A stretch of DNA of 64,000 nucleotides from Rhodococcus_G sp042879035 (GCF_042879035.1 NZ_JBIAOU010000006.1:124001-188000); one strand, 5' to 3'. Shown: positions 38,171-47,821, counted from the first letter of the stretch. Numbers and translations are program-made. The notes: generated by a model from the sequence alone, not told the origin.

Positions 38171-39498
38171 TGCGTCGCGATCGGACACTGCACTTCCTCG
38201 TCAACGTCGGCAGCGCCGGCTATCACCCCGCCGCCTGGCTCGATCCCGCGCTGACACCGGACGCGTTCATCCGTCTCGACCACTACCAGGCGGTCGCCGC
38301 GGTTGCCGAACGCGGTCTGCTCGACGGATTGCTGTTCCCCGACATACCCGTTCAGCAGCCGGGCATCGCGCGAGCGCCCGCGGCCACCCTCGATCCGGTT
38401 CTGGTGACCAGCGCACTCGCCGTGTCCACCGAACGCGTCGGACTGATTCCCACCGCGAGTTCGTCGCTGAACCTGCCCTACAACCTGGCCCGGCGGATCC
38501 TGTCCCTCGATCACGTCAGTGGGGGCCGCTCCGGCTGGAACGTGGTGACCACGTTCGAACCGAACGCCGCCCGCAACTTCGGTGTCGAGTACCTTCCCGC
38601 ACGGGACGAGCGTTACCGGCGTGCCGGTGAATTCGTCGAACTCACGAAGCGACTGTGGGACAGCTGGGAGGAGGGCGCGGTCATCGGCGACCAGGAGTCG
38701 GCGCGATTCGCCGACCCCGACAAGGTGCACGCCGTCCGCCACCGCGGGGAGTTCTACGCCGTCGACGGACCGCTGAACGTCACCCGTTCGCCGCAGGGGC
38801 GGCCGGTCCTCGTGCAGGCCGGTGCGTCTGCGCAGGGCCGTGCGTTCGCCGCCGCTCATGCGGAGGTGGTGTACGCGACGCAGTTCGGGCTCGACGCGGC
38901 ACGGGACTTCGCCCGCGACGTGCGCGGTACTGCTGTCCGGCTCGGCCGCGATCCCCGGGCGATCCGGATCCTGCCGGGGCTGGTTCCCGTGGTGGGCAGC
39001 ACGACCGCGGAGGCACAGGCGCGGTTCGACGCGCTGCAGGGGCGCCTGCATCCCGACAGCGCGCCGGTCCGGACGCTCGCCCGGTGGCTCGGGTATCCCG
39101 ACGCCGTCCTCGACCTCGACGCGCCGCTGCCCGATCAACTGCGGGTCCTTCCCGCGGATCGGATCGGGCCGGAGGGCTTCTTCGCCTCCCTCAGCCGGTA
39201 CGCCGCCGACACCGGTCACACGGTGCGGGCCCTGCTGTCCGAGTTCCTCGGCGGGCACCGTGTTCTCGTCGGGACACCGGAGCAGGTGGCCGACCACATC
39301 GAGTCGTGGTGGCGGGCCGGGGTGGTGGACGGATTCACCATCATTCCGGCCGTGCTGCCGAGTCACCTCGAGGACTTCGTCGACCATGTCGTCCCGGTCC
39401 TCCAGGCACGCGGACTGTTCCGGTGCGCCTACGAGACCGAGACCCTGCGGGGGCATCTCGGGCTCCGCGAGCCCGTCAACTCGTTCGCCCGCACCTGA
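38170..39498 (+). CDS. LLM flavin-dependent monooxygenase 3
   Basis: A 442-aa paralog with full family blocks: FIRLDHYQAVAAVAERGLLDG, SSSLNLPYNLARRILSLDH, GRSGWNVVTTFEPNAARNFG, SPQGRPVLVQAGASAQGRA and FVDHVVPVLQARGLF. ATG 38170 overlaps the previous stop; GTG 38167 (GTGA) is also possible. It lies 18 bp before a pair of ABC exporter genes on the same strand. Three LLM enzymes plus one DszC-like enzyme in one operon suggests several substrates or successive steps. Confidence 0.9.
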   Translation: MRRDRTLHFLVNVGSAGYHPAAWLDPALTPDAFIRLDHYQAVAAVAERGLLDGLLFPDIPVQQPGIARAPAATLDPVLVTSALAVSTERVGLIPTASSSLNLPYNLARRILSLDHVSGGRSGWNVVTTFEPNAARNFGVEYLPARDERYRRAGEFVELTKRLWDSWEEGAVIGDQESARFADPDKVHAVRHRGEFYAVDGPLNVTRSPQGRPVLVQAGASAQGRAFAAAHAEVVYATQFGLDAARDFARDVRGTAVRLGRDPRAIRILPGLVPVVGSTTAEAQARFDALQGRLHPDSAPVRTLARWLGYPDAVLDLDAPLPDQLRVLPADRIGPEGFFASLSRYAADTGHTVRALLSEFLGGHRVLVGTPEQVADHIESWWRAGVVDGFTIIPAVLPSHLEDFVDHVVPVLQARGLFRCAYETETLRGHLGLREPVNSFART

Positions 39499-39516
39499 TC
39501 TCGCGACGAGTTGCCG

Positions 39517-41418
39517 ATGACTTTCCGCACAGTTCCCCGTCCCCCCGACCGTGACGACCCCGACGATCCTGACGACCGCGACAACCTCGATTCGGCGGGG
39601 TCGCGCTCGGTGCTGCGCGACGGCCTCCGGGTGATGGCGCGCGGCAGCCGGGCCCACCCGGTCGCGACGCCGCTGTCGTTCGCGGCCGGGATGGTGAACG
39701 GGGCCACGATGGTGCTCAGCGCCGTCGCGATCGGCTGGGCGACAGACCATCTCGTCCTCCCGGTGTTCGACGGACAGGACGTCCCGGTCGGTGTCTGGGT
39801 GACCGCCGCAGCCCTGATCCTCGGCGTGTCGCTGCTCCGGGTCGCAACGATCGTCACCCGTTCGCTGGCGGCCGCCGTGGTGCAGTTCGGTGCGCAGTCG
39901 AACACCCGCCGTGCCCTGGTGCGCCAGTTCGCGCGACTGGACGTCCGCTGGCACCGCCGGCACTCGTCGGGACAGTTGCTGTCCAATGCGGTGTCCGACG
40001 TCGAGGCGCAGTGGTTCCCGATGCAGTTCTTCGCATTCGCGGCGGGCAGCGTCTTCATGCTGGCCGTGGCACTGGTGAACATCGTCCGGATCGACCGGTA
40101 CCTCGCGCTGGTGGCGGCGCTGCTGGTCGTGGTGATCCTCGCCGCGAACCTGGGTTTCCAGCGGGTGATGTCGCCTCGGGCCCGGGCGGCGCAGCGGGCG
40201 AGGGCCGACGTCAGCTCGGTGGCGTTCGAAGCGATCGAGGGCGAGCAGGTGGTCCGGACACTCGGTGTCGCCGCGGACGAGTCGGCACGTTTCCGGCGGG
40301 CGTCTCGGCGATCCCGCGACAGCAATACGCGGATGGGTGATGCCCGAGCCGTTTTCGATCCACTCGTGGAGCTGGCGCCGACCGCGACGGTTCTCGTGGT
40401 CCTCGTGGTGGGTGTGGGCCGGGTGTCGTCGGGAGCACTGTCGGTCGGCACCCTGGTCGAGACGGTCTACCTGTTCCTGACGATGGCGATGCCGCTGAGC
40501 ATCATCGGCCGATTCCTCGGCGTCGTTCCACTCGCGGTGGTCGGCGACCATCGCACCGGGCGGGTGATCGAGGCGACGCAGTACGCGCGGTCCGGCACCG
40601 CCGAACTCACGGGACGGAGACCGATCGCGGTGCGGCTGGACGACGTGACCTATCGCCACGGTGACACGTCCGAGTCGGTGTCGGTGATCGGTCCCGTCGA
40701 TCTGACCGTCGACGCCGGCGCCGTCGTCGCGATCGTGGGCGCGACGGGGTCGGGCAAGTCGACCCTCGTACGGCTCCTCGCGCGAACCGTCGACCCGGAC
40801 AGCGGAACCGTGAGTTACGACGGCACGGATGTGCGGACACTGGCTCCCGGGCAGGTCGAGTCGCGAGTCGCCGTGGTGCCGCAGCAGGCCTTCCTGTTTG
40901 ACGACACCATCCGCGAGAACGTCACCGTCGGACGCGACATCGACGACGAATCGGTGTGGCGCGCCCTCCGCCTCGCGGAGGCGGACGGGTTCGTCCGCCG
41001 CGACCCGGCCGGACTGGACGCCCGGGCCGGAAAGCTGGGTGCCTCACTCAGCGGTGGGCAACGGCAGCGGATCGCGCTCGCCCGCGCTCTCGCCGGGGAC
41101 CCCCTGCTCCTGGTGCTCGACGACGCGACCAGTGCGCTCGATCCCGCAGTCGAACGGGACGTCCTCGACAACATCCGGGCGCATGTCGTCACCGAACGCG
41201 GGCCCGCACGCCGCTGCACCGTCGTGATGACCGCGGCACGGAAGTCGTCGGTGGTACTCGCCGACCAGGTGATCCTCCTGGACGGAGGGACCGTGGCGGA
41301 CACCGGCACCCACGCCGATCTCGTCGAGCGGAATGCCGGGTACAGCGCGATCGTCGAGGCCTACGCCGAGGCACTCGACGAGGTGCTGCCGGACCCCGTG
41401 GCCGGGAGCGGGCGATGA
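39517..41418 (+). CDS. ABC exporter half-transporter A (degenerate ATPase site)
   Basis: A 633-aa protein with about six membrane helices (about 50-330) then an ATPase domain. Walker A is GATGSGKST (near residue 408) and the signature is LSGGQRQRIALARAL. The residue after the Walker B Asp is Asp instead of Glu (LLLVLDDATSALD), and the H-loop His is Ala (VVMTAARKSSV). This is the pattern of the non-catalytic half of heterodimeric exporters such as TM287/288. The N-terminus has an acidic stretch (RDDPDDPDDRDNLD). ATG 39517 is 18 bp after LLM 3. It should pair with the next gene to export or flip a lipid, peptide or drug-like compound. Confidence 0.9.
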   Translation: MTFRTVPRPPDRDDPDDPDDRDNLDSAGSRSVLRDGLRVMARGSRAHPVATPLSFAAGMVNGATMVLSAVAIGWATDHLVLPVFDGQDVPVGVWVTAAALILGVSLLRVATIVTRSLAAAVVQFGAQSNTRRALVRQFARLDVRWHRRHSSGQLLSNAVSDVEAQWFPMQFFAFAAGSVFMLAVALVNIVRIDRYLALVAALLVVVILAANLGFQRVMSPRARAAQRARADVSSVAFEAIEGEQVVRTLGVAADESARFRRASRRSRDSNTRMGDARAVFDPLVELAPTATVLVVLVVGVGRVSSGALSVGTLVETVYLFLTMAMPLSIIGRFLGVVPLAVVGDHRTGRVIEATQYARSGTAELTGRRPIAVRLDDVTYRHGDTSESVSVIGPVDLTVDAGAVVAIVGATGSGKSTLVRLLARTVDPDSGTVSYDGTDVRTLAPGQVESRVAVVPQQAFLFDDTIRENVTVGRDIDDESVWRALRLAEADGFVRRDPAGLDARAGKLGASLSGGQRQRIALARALAGDPLLLVLDDATSALDPAVERDVLDNIRAHVVTERGPARRCTVVMTAARKSSVVLADQVILLDGGTVADTGTHADLVERNAGYSAIVEAYAEALDEVLPDPVAGSGR

Positions 41419-43199
41419 CCGGCGCCGTCGGCAGGGTCCGGGCCTCGGCGGCCTCCCTGCGTGCGGGATTCGCCTACACGCCAGGACTGTTCGCGGGAAT
41501 CTGGCTGACAGCCCTGCTGGCCGTCGCGGGCGCGGGTGGCCGCATCGTGGTCCCGTTGACGGTTCAGTTCGCGCTCGACCGGGGCCTGGCCGACCGGTCC
41601 GGGGACTCCGGACACGTGCTGCCGACGGCGGTGACGGTCGGTGCCGCCGCCGTCGCCGTCGCGGGGGTGTCGTCGTGGCTCGTCTGCCGCCGGTTGATCC
41701 GCACCACCGAGACCGCACTGGCGAATCTGCGGGAACGAGCGTTCGCGCACGTGTTCGCCCTGGAACCGGGCTCGCTGGACGACTCGAAGCGGGGTTCGCT
41801 GGTGGCGCGGGTGACCAGTGACGTCGACACCGTCTCGCAGTTCACCCAGTCGGGCGGCGTCACCATCGTCACGAACCTCGCGCAGATGCTGATGGCTGCG
41901 ACGGTGATGCTCGTCTACAGCTGGCCGCTCGCCCTCGTCGTCATCGGGGTGTCGCTGCTGGCCGCGGTCGTGATGAGGGTGGCGCAGCGGGTGATCGCGC
42001 GGCGCTTCGGTGAGGTGCGGGTCGCGGTCGGGGACCTCTACGACGGCGTCTCGGAGATGCTGCACGGTGTGGAGGTCACGCGCGCATACGGAGCGACGGA
42101 CCGCGTCCACGCCCGGGTGGACGCGTTGATCACCGACACCGAGCGCGCCCTGCTGCGCGCGCAGCGGCCCCTGAGCGTCAACATGTCCCTCGGAGAGACG
42201 GCGAGCGGCCTGATCACGGCCACCGTGGTGCTCGTCGGCGCGGCCGCCGGAGCCGGACACATCGGCTGGCTCGACCTGACGGCCGGGCAACTCGTCGCCT
42301 TCCTGTTCCTCATCACGTTCTTCGTGCGTCCCTTGCAGTTCACCGTGTCGATCCTCGGGGAGTCTCAGAGTGCGGTGGCCGGTCTGCGGCGGGTGCTCGG
42401 CCTGCTCGCCGAGCCGGCGGCGGTGGTGACGGACGATGCCGGGATCCCGCTGCCCGAGGGCGGAATCTCGGTCCGGCTGCGCGGCGTCGAGTTCGGGTAC
42501 ACACAGGGCACTCTCGCGCTGCATCCCCTCGATCTGACCATCGCGCCGCACGAGCACGTCGCCGTGGTCGGCGAAACCGGTTCGGGCAAGTCCACGTTCG
42601 CCAAACTCGTCACACGCCAGTTGACGCCGACGGGCGGGGTGATCGAGATCGGGGGTGTCGACTCCCGGATCGTCACCGACACCTCGCTCGCGCGCCGGAT
42701 CGCGATCGTGCCCCAGGACGCGTTCCTGTTCGATCGCAGCGTCGCCGACAACATCGCGCTCGGACGTCCGGGCGCGACCCGACGCGACGTGGAGGACGTC
42801 CTCACGGACCTCGGTCTGCGCGGATGGGTGGACGGCCTCCCCGACGGTCTCGACACTCTCGCAGGAAGCCGCGGTGAGGCGCTCTCCGCCGGGGAGCGGC
42901 AGCTGGTCGCGCTGGCGCGGACGGCGCTGGTCGACCCGGATCTGCTGGTGCTGGACGAAGCCACCAGCGGGGTGGACCCGGCCACCGACGTCCGGGTGCA
43001 GCAGGCCCTCACGCGCCTGACCAAGGGACGCACCACCGTCACGATCGCCCACCGGATGATCACCGCGGAGACGGCGGACACCGTCGTCCTGTTCCACGAG
43101 GGCAGACTCGTCGAGCGCGGTTCGCACGCCGACCTCGTCGCCCGAGGCGGCCGGTATGCGGCGCTGCACGCAGCCTGGGAGTCGATGAACAGCCTGTGA
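41415..43199 (+). CDS. ABC exporter half-transporter B (catalytic ATPase site)
   Basis: A 594-aa partner of half-transporter A. Six helices (about 18-310) precede an ATPase domain with Walker A GETGSGKST, Walker B LLVLDEATSGVD with the catalytic Glu, and a normal H-loop (TIAHRM), but an altered signature LSAGERQ. Combined with the good LSGGQ of half A, this yields one working and one degenerate site, the classic asymmetric heterodimer. ATG 41415 overlaps the stop of half A (ATGA). Its presence in the monooxygenase operon is unusual for sulfur uptake and suggests efflux of a product or by-product. Confidence 0.92.
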   Translation: MTGAVGRVRASAASLRAGFAYTPGLFAGIWLTALLAVAGAGGRIVVPLTVQFALDRGLADRSGDSGHVLPTAVTVGAAAVAVAGVSSWLVCRRLIRTTETALANLRERAFAHVFALEPGSLDDSKRGSLVARVTSDVDTVSQFTQSGGVTIVTNLAQMLMAATVMLVYSWPLALVVIGVSLLAAVVMRVAQRVIARRFGEVRVAVGDLYDGVSEMLHGVEVTRAYGATDRVHARVDALITDTERALLRAQRPLSVNMSLGETASGLITATVVLVGAAAGAGHIGWLDLTAGQLVAFLFLITFFVRPLQFTVSILGESQSAVAGLRRVLGLLAEPAAVVTDDAGIPLPEGGISVRLRGVEFGYTQGTLALHPLDLTIAPHEHVAVVGETGSGKSTFAKLVTRQLTPTGGVIEIGGVDSRIVTDTSLARRIAIVPQDAFLFDRSVADNIALGRPGATRRDVEDVLTDLGLRGWVDGLPDGLDTLAGSRGEALSAGERQLVALARTALVDPDLLVLDEATSGVDPATDVRVQQALTRLTKGRTTVTIAHRMITAETADTVVLFHEGRLVERGSHADLVARGGRYAALHAAWESMNSL

Positions 43200-43327
43200 T
43201 CCGGGTGCGCGGTCCGGCGGCGGGTGTCGGCGTCACCTTGGAATCAAGTCGAGTGGAACGCTTCACCAAGGAGGTGGGCCGACCTAGCGTGAAGACGTTC
43301 CTCGCCCGACATCTGGACGGAGCAGAC

Positions 43328-44299
43328 ATGAACGCACATGCGGCCCACAACGATCCGAGGGCACCACATCCGATCGTCGGCCTGGCAATGGATTCTGCCT
43401 TCGCCGCCGACCTGCTCGACCCGCGGACGCCCGGGACGGCCACCGAGTTCGGTCGTGGCGTCGACGCGGCGGGGATCGACTTCCTGCTGATCGGACGCGA
43501 TCGACTGGTGGCCGAAGGCTCCGATGAGTCGACGCTCGATCCCACCGTCGCGGCCACCGTGCTGGCCCGGCACACGCGACGCACGGGCCTCGTCGTGACC
43601 GCGGCCCCGGGTCGGGACCACCCCTACAACGTTGCGCGCCGGCTGGCGTCGCTGGACCACGGATCGAGGGGTCGGGTGGGCTGGCTGGTCGGAACGGCCG
43701 ACGATGCCGTCCCACACTCGGCGGCGGTGTGGACCGGCGCAGACCCGCTCGAGGCCGCCGTGGACGCCGTCGCGGTGGCACGGTCGCTGTGGCGGAGCTG
43801 GCCGGCGGACAGCATCGTCGACGACCGGCAGCGCGGTGTGTTCGCGCGATCCGACCGCATCGCCTACATCGACCACGACGGCGCCTACCGGGTGTCGGGT
43901 CCGTTGAACGTGGTCGAGCCGCCGCAGTCGCAGTTGCCGGTGTTCTGGGCGCCGCGCGGCGAACGGGAACTGCAGGCGGCGCGTCGCGTCGCGGACGTGG
44001 TGGTGGTCCGAGACGAGGACGCTGCCGGCCGTTACCGGGCGGCGGCCCCGGATCCGGTACGCGAGCAGGCGCTGCTCGTCGACGTGCAGTGGGAGACCGG
44101 GATCGGCGACCGCCGCACCCTGACGTCGTCCGACGGCGTCCTCGTCCACGGCGCCACCTCCGACACCTGGCCGGACGTCCTCGCGTCGATCGCGCGTCCG
44201 GCAGCCGAGGGCCCCGGGGTGACCCTGCGCGACCTCGTGGGCCTGCCCAGTCCCGACCTGGCGAGTCCCGGTGTTCGGTTTGCCTTTTCGGTTTCCTGA
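43328..44299 (+). CDS. LLM-family protein 4, divergent and possibly inactive
   Basis: A 323-aa protein of the LLM fold that aligns with the paralogs (GRDHPYNVARRLASLDHGSRG, VSGPLNVVEPPQSQLPVFWAPRG) but is about 110 aa shorter. It has lost the hallmark GWNVVTT (GWLVGTA here), as well as the FG motif and the C-terminal FVDHVVPIL block. The ATG at 43328 has GGAG upstream; a GTG at 43196 overlapping the exporter stop would add 44 residues unlike any LLM N-terminus. It may be a degenerate paralog or a specialised binding or partner subunit. It precedes a DszC-like gene by 24 bp. Confidence 0.75.
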   Translation: MNAHAAHNDPRAPHPIVGLAMDSAFAADLLDPRTPGTATEFGRGVDAAGIDFLLIGRDRLVAEGSDESTLDPTVAATVLARHTRRTGLVVTAAPGRDHPYNVARRLASLDHGSRGRVGWLVGTADDAVPHSAAVWTGADPLEAAVDAVAVARSLWRSWPADSIVDDRQRGVFARSDRIAYIDHDGAYRVSGPLNVVEPPQSQLPVFWAPRGERELQAARRVADVVVVRDEDAAGRYRAAAPDPVREQALLVDVQWETGIGDRRTLTSSDGVLVHGATSDTWPDVLASIARPAAEGPGVTLRDLVGLPSPDLASPGVRFAFSVS

Positions 44300-44323
44300 C
44301 CCATTCGAAGACAGGAGTGAACA

Positions 44324-45556
44324 ATGACAACAGTTGCCCCCGAGATCCGTCCGACCGACACCGCCGTACCGCAGCCCGGTTCGGCGGAGCTGGCCGCGAT
44401 CATCGAGGAGATTCGTGTCGATGCGGTGGCACGCCGCGCCGCCGGCGGTACCGAAGGGCCGCACCGTGCGGTCGAGTTGGTGCGCCGACACCGGCTCGGC
44501 GCGGTCCGGGTGCCCCGGGAGCTGGGCGGTGGTGGCTACACCCTCCAGCAGTTGTTCGATCTCGTGATCGATCTCGCCGAGGCCGACCCGGACGTCCCGC
44601 ACATCGTGCGCGTCCACTACGGATTCGTCGAGGAGGTGTTCCGGCTGCCGCGGACCGATCAGAAGTCCGCATGGCTACCGGAGATCCTGGCGGGCAAGCT
44701 GTTCGGTGGCGCGAACTCGGAGTTGGGCACTCGCGCCGTGGGGACCTACAGCTACGAGACGACACTCGTCCCCGAGGGGGACGGGTACCGGCTGAACGGC
44801 GTCAAGTTCTACAGCACGGGTTCGCTCTACTCCGACTACGTCCGGGTCACGGCCGATCTTCCGGACGGCAAGCAGCTCAGTGCGGTCGTCCCGGTGGACC
44901 GGGCGGGCGTCGAGCACAAGGACGACTGGGACGGAATCGGGCAGCGGCACACCGGCAGCGGCACCACCGTGTTCCACAACGTGCGGGTCGGGCCGCAGGA
45001 GACGCTCCCGTTCTTCCGGGGCGCCGACGTCGGGACCCGTGCCCGGCAGGCGCTCCCACAGCTGTTCCTGCACGCGATCGCGGCGGGTGTCCTGCGTTCG
45101 GTGACGACCGACGCGTCCGAGTTGGTGCGCTCGCGCAAGCGGAGCTTCGTGTTCGCGAGCGCGGAGGAGCCGCGGCACGATCCGCAGCTGCTCGAGGTCG
45201 TCGGAACCCTGTCCGCCGCAGCCTACGCCGCGGAAGCGCTGGTCCGTGTCGCGTCCGCAGCCCAGGACGTCGCGACCGACGCGGCCCGCACGACCGGTGT
45301 GGACGCCGCGCTCGAGCAGGACGCCGCGGTGGCGGCCGCCAAGGTGAAGATCGCGATCGAGGAGGTGGCGCTGCGAGCCGCGGGACGACTCTTCGAGGTC
45401 GGCGGCGCGTCCGCGACCCGGGAGTCGAACCACTTCGACCGACACTGGCGCAACCTCCGAACCCTCTTCTCGCACAACCCGACCGTGTACAAGGCGCGAG
45501 TGATCGGCGACCTCGTGGTCAACGACACCCCGCTGCCCGACACCGGATTCTTCTGA
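44324..45556 (+). CDS. Acyl-CoA-dehydrogenase-fold monooxygenase 2 (DszC/SfnB type)
   Basis: A 410-aa flavin monooxygenase. The C-terminal signature is the clearest of the three: ATRESNHFDRHWRNLRTLFS, then HNPTVYKARVIGDLVVN and an FF end, as in DszC and SfnB, which use FMNH2 to oxygenate dibenzothiophene or dimethyl sulfone-type substrates. ATG 44324 follows ACAGGAG. It lies between LLM 4 and LLM 5 on one strand, consistent with a multi-step desulfurisation. The substrate cannot be read from the sequence. Confidence 0.9.
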   Translation: MTTVAPEIRPTDTAVPQPGSAELAAIIEEIRVDAVARRAAGGTEGPHRAVELVRRHRLGAVRVPRELGGGGYTLQQLFDLVIDLAEADPDVPHIVRVHYGFVEEVFRLPRTDQKSAWLPEILAGKLFGGANSELGTRAVGTYSYETTLVPEGDGYRLNGVKFYSTGSLYSDYVRVTADLPDGKQLSAVVPVDRAGVEHKDDWDGIGQRHTGSGTTVFHNVRVGPQETLPFFRGADVGTRARQALPQLFLHAIAAGVLRSVTTDASELVRSRKRSFVFASAEEPRHDPQLLEVVGTLSAAAYAAEALVRVASAAQDVATDAARTTGVDAALEQDAAVAAAKVKIAIEEVALRAAGRLFEVGGASATRESNHFDRHWRNLRTLFSHNPTVYKARVIGDLVVNDTPLPDTGFF

Positions 45557-45582
45557 GCTGCACCCGAGAAACGGAGGTACCG

Positions 45583-46872
45583 ATGAGTGATTCGCAGCGG
45601 CGGGTGATCCTCAATGTCAACGTGCTCGACGTGGGGACAGCTCCCGGAGCCTGGACGCGTGACGACGTACACGCGCACTCGTTCGTCGATCTCGACCACT
45701 TCGTGAACGTCGCCCGCATCGCGGAACGGGGCACCCTCGACGGGTTCTTCCTGGCGGACGGCCCCGGATTCTGGGAGAACCCCCGCGTCAAGCCGACGCG
45801 GGCACTCGAACCGACGGTGATCCTGGCGGCCGTCGCGGCGGCAACCGAGCACATCGGACTGATCGGCACCGCTTCGACGACGTTCAACGATCCGTACGAC
45901 CTCGCGGAGCGCTTCCTGTCTCTCGACCACATCAGCGCCGGCCGGGTGGCCTGGAACGTCGTGACGACGTACGCGCCGGCCGTCGCCGCGAACTTCGGCC
46001 TGGACCGGATTCCCGGTCGCGACGACCGATACCGGCGGGCGGAGGAATTCGTCGCCGTCGTCGAGGAGTTGTGGGACAGCGCCGTCACCGGGCAGTCGGT
46101 CTCGCATCACGGCGAGTTCTTCGATCTCGACGCCCGGTTGCGGGTGGCGCCCTCGGTGCAGGGACGGCCGCTGTTCATCCAGGCCGGGGGATCGCCGGCC
46201 GGACGTGAGCTCGCCGGCCGCACCGCGCACGGAGTGTTCTCGGCCGAACTGACCCTGGAGGCGGGTCGTCGACACTACCGGCATGTCAAGGACGTGGCGC
46301 GGGCGGCGGGCCGGGACCCGGAGCACGTCAAGATCCTTCCCGGCCTGATCACCGTGATCGGGTCGACCGAAGCGGAAGCCGTCGCCCGGCACGAATCGCT
46401 GCGCGCACACGTGCCGCCCCGATTCGGTTGGGAGCGTCTCGAATTGACACTCGGGGTGCCCCTCGACGATCTCGACCTGGACGCGCCCGTCCCCGCGGCA
46501 CTGCTCGACGGCCCGCCCGACCCGGCGAACTTCGCCGGGTCCCTCGGGTTCCGTGAGTCCGTGGTCGGGCTGGCCCGGGAGCGCAATCTGACCGTCGCTC
46601 AACTACTTCGCGAGCTCAACGGTGGTGGTGGCCATCGTGCGGTGATCGGGACGCCGGAGCAGGTCGCCGACACCATCGAGGAGTGGTTCCGCGCCGAGGC
46701 GGCGGACGGGTTCAACCTCATGCCCGATGCCCTTCCGTCCGGACTGGACGACTTCGTCGACCACGTCGTCCCGATCCTGCGTCGGCGAGGGCTGTTCCCC
46801 TCCGAGTACACGGAGTCCACCCTCCGCGAGCGGTTCGGGGTCCCCCTGCCGCTGCTCCAGCCGGCGCGATAG
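45583..46872 (+). CDS. LLM flavin-dependent monooxygenase 5
   Basis: A 429-aa LLM paralog with intact blocks: SFVDLDHFVNVARIAERGTLDG, STTFNDPYDLAERFLSLDH, GRVAWNVVTTYAPAVAANFG, SVQGRPLFIQAGGSPAG and FVDHVVPILRRRGLF. ATG 45583 follows a strong ACGGAGG. It is 26 bp after the DszC-like gene. The stop is followed immediately, without a gap, by the headless TauD remnant, so the deletion that removed the tauD start also removed the spacer. Confidence 0.92.
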   Translation: MSDSQRRVILNVNVLDVGTAPGAWTRDDVHAHSFVDLDHFVNVARIAERGTLDGFFLADGPGFWENPRVKPTRALEPTVILAAVAAATEHIGLIGTASTTFNDPYDLAERFLSLDHISAGRVAWNVVTTYAPAVAANFGLDRIPGRDDRYRRAEEFVAVVEELWDSAVTGQSVSHHGEFFDLDARLRVAPSVQGRPLFIQAGGSPAGRELAGRTAHGVFSAELTLEAGRRHYRHVKDVARAAGRDPEHVKILPGLITVIGSTEAEAVARHESLRAHVPPRFGWERLELTLGVPLDDLDLDAPVPAALLDGPPDPANFAGSLGFRESVVGLARERNLTVAQLLRELNGGGGHRAVIGTPEQVADTIEEWFRAEAADGFNLMPDALPSGLDDFVDHVVPILRRRGLFPSEYTESTLRERFGVPLPLLQPAR

Positions 46873-47594
46873 CCGGTGGTGCGCCGACGCCCGCGCATCC
46901 ACTGTTCGACGCGATCGCCGATCCGAACCACCCCGCGATCTATCCGATCTTCAAGGACCGATTCAAGGCGCGCATCTCGTCGAGTTCCGGATACGACCGA
47001 CCGGGATGGCATGCGGATGTCACCGCTGCGGTGAACCCGCCCGCGGCGTCGATCCTGCGTGCGGAGACGCTGCCGTCCTACGGCGGCGACACGCAGTGGT
47101 CCAACACGGTTGCCGCGTACGCGGGCCTGTCCGAGCCGGTGCGCGAGCTGGCCGACAAGTTGCGAGCGGTGCACCGATTCGCTCCGGGTGCCGGATCCAA
47201 GCCCACCGACGACTACCTGCGGCGGGTGAGTGAACGTCCCCTGCTGACCGAACACCCGGTGGTGCGGGTCCACCCGGAGACCGGAGAAAGGGCGTTGTAC
47301 GTCAATCCCGGATTCACCAGTCATCTTGTCGGCGTGTCTCCGCACGAGAGCCGGCGCCTCCTCGAACTGTTCTACGAAGAACTCGTCCGACCGGAGTACA
47401 CCGTCAGATTCCGGTGGGAACCCGGGTCGGTGGCGTTCTGGGACAACCGATCGACGGTTCACCTGGCGCCGCGAGACCTGACGACGGACGAGGATCGCCG
47501 GCTCTACCGCGTCACTCTGGTCGGCGACGTGCCGGTCGGTCCGGACGAGCGTCCGTCGGTCGCTCTGGAGGGTGAGCCGTTCGAGGCACTCTGA
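46873..47594 (+). pseudogene. TauD/TfdA-type 2-oxoglutarate dioxygenase, N-terminally truncated
   Basis: The frame from right after the LLM 5 stop to 47594 encodes most of a taurine-dioxygenase-like enzyme. It has the Fe ligands His and Asp in GWHADVT, the block PPAASILRAETLPSYGGDTQ, HPVVRVHPETGERALYVNPG, and the distal His and 2-oxoglutarate Arg in WDNRSTVHLAPRDL...RRLYRVTL. The first 65-75 residues of the family (up to the FGELxxHP region) are missing. There is no ATG or GTG in a plausible place, and no Met at all before the active site. The open frame is otherwise intact, so this is a recent 5' deletion, or else it is expressed in an unusual way. Confidence 0.8.
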
Positions 47595-47821
47595 CGGACG
47601 GAGGAAACCGGTCGCTCGGTGGTCGATCTAGTGAATTAAACTGTAGAACAGTGTGTTTCATGAACATTCGAGAAACCTTCACGGCGATCCGAACCCTCTG
47701 TCGGATCCGTGTTCGGCACTAGCATCGTTGGTGCTCAGCCGTTTCCGGGTCGCATCCGCGTGCCCGGCATCGACGGCACTTCATCGCCGCACGCACGAGG
47801 GAACGACGAGGTCAGGTCGCA

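Noticed and set aside
43196..43327. Upstream GTG start for LLM 4 overlapping the exporter stop (GTGA)
   Set aside because: The extra 44 residues do not resemble the N-terminus of any LLM paralog, and a Shine-Dalgarno-like GGAG precedes ATG 43328.
47657..47664. TTCATGAA palindrome upstream of the FAD oxidoreductase as an operator
   Set aside because: Only 8 bp and not extended by the flanks; such palindromes occur by chance.
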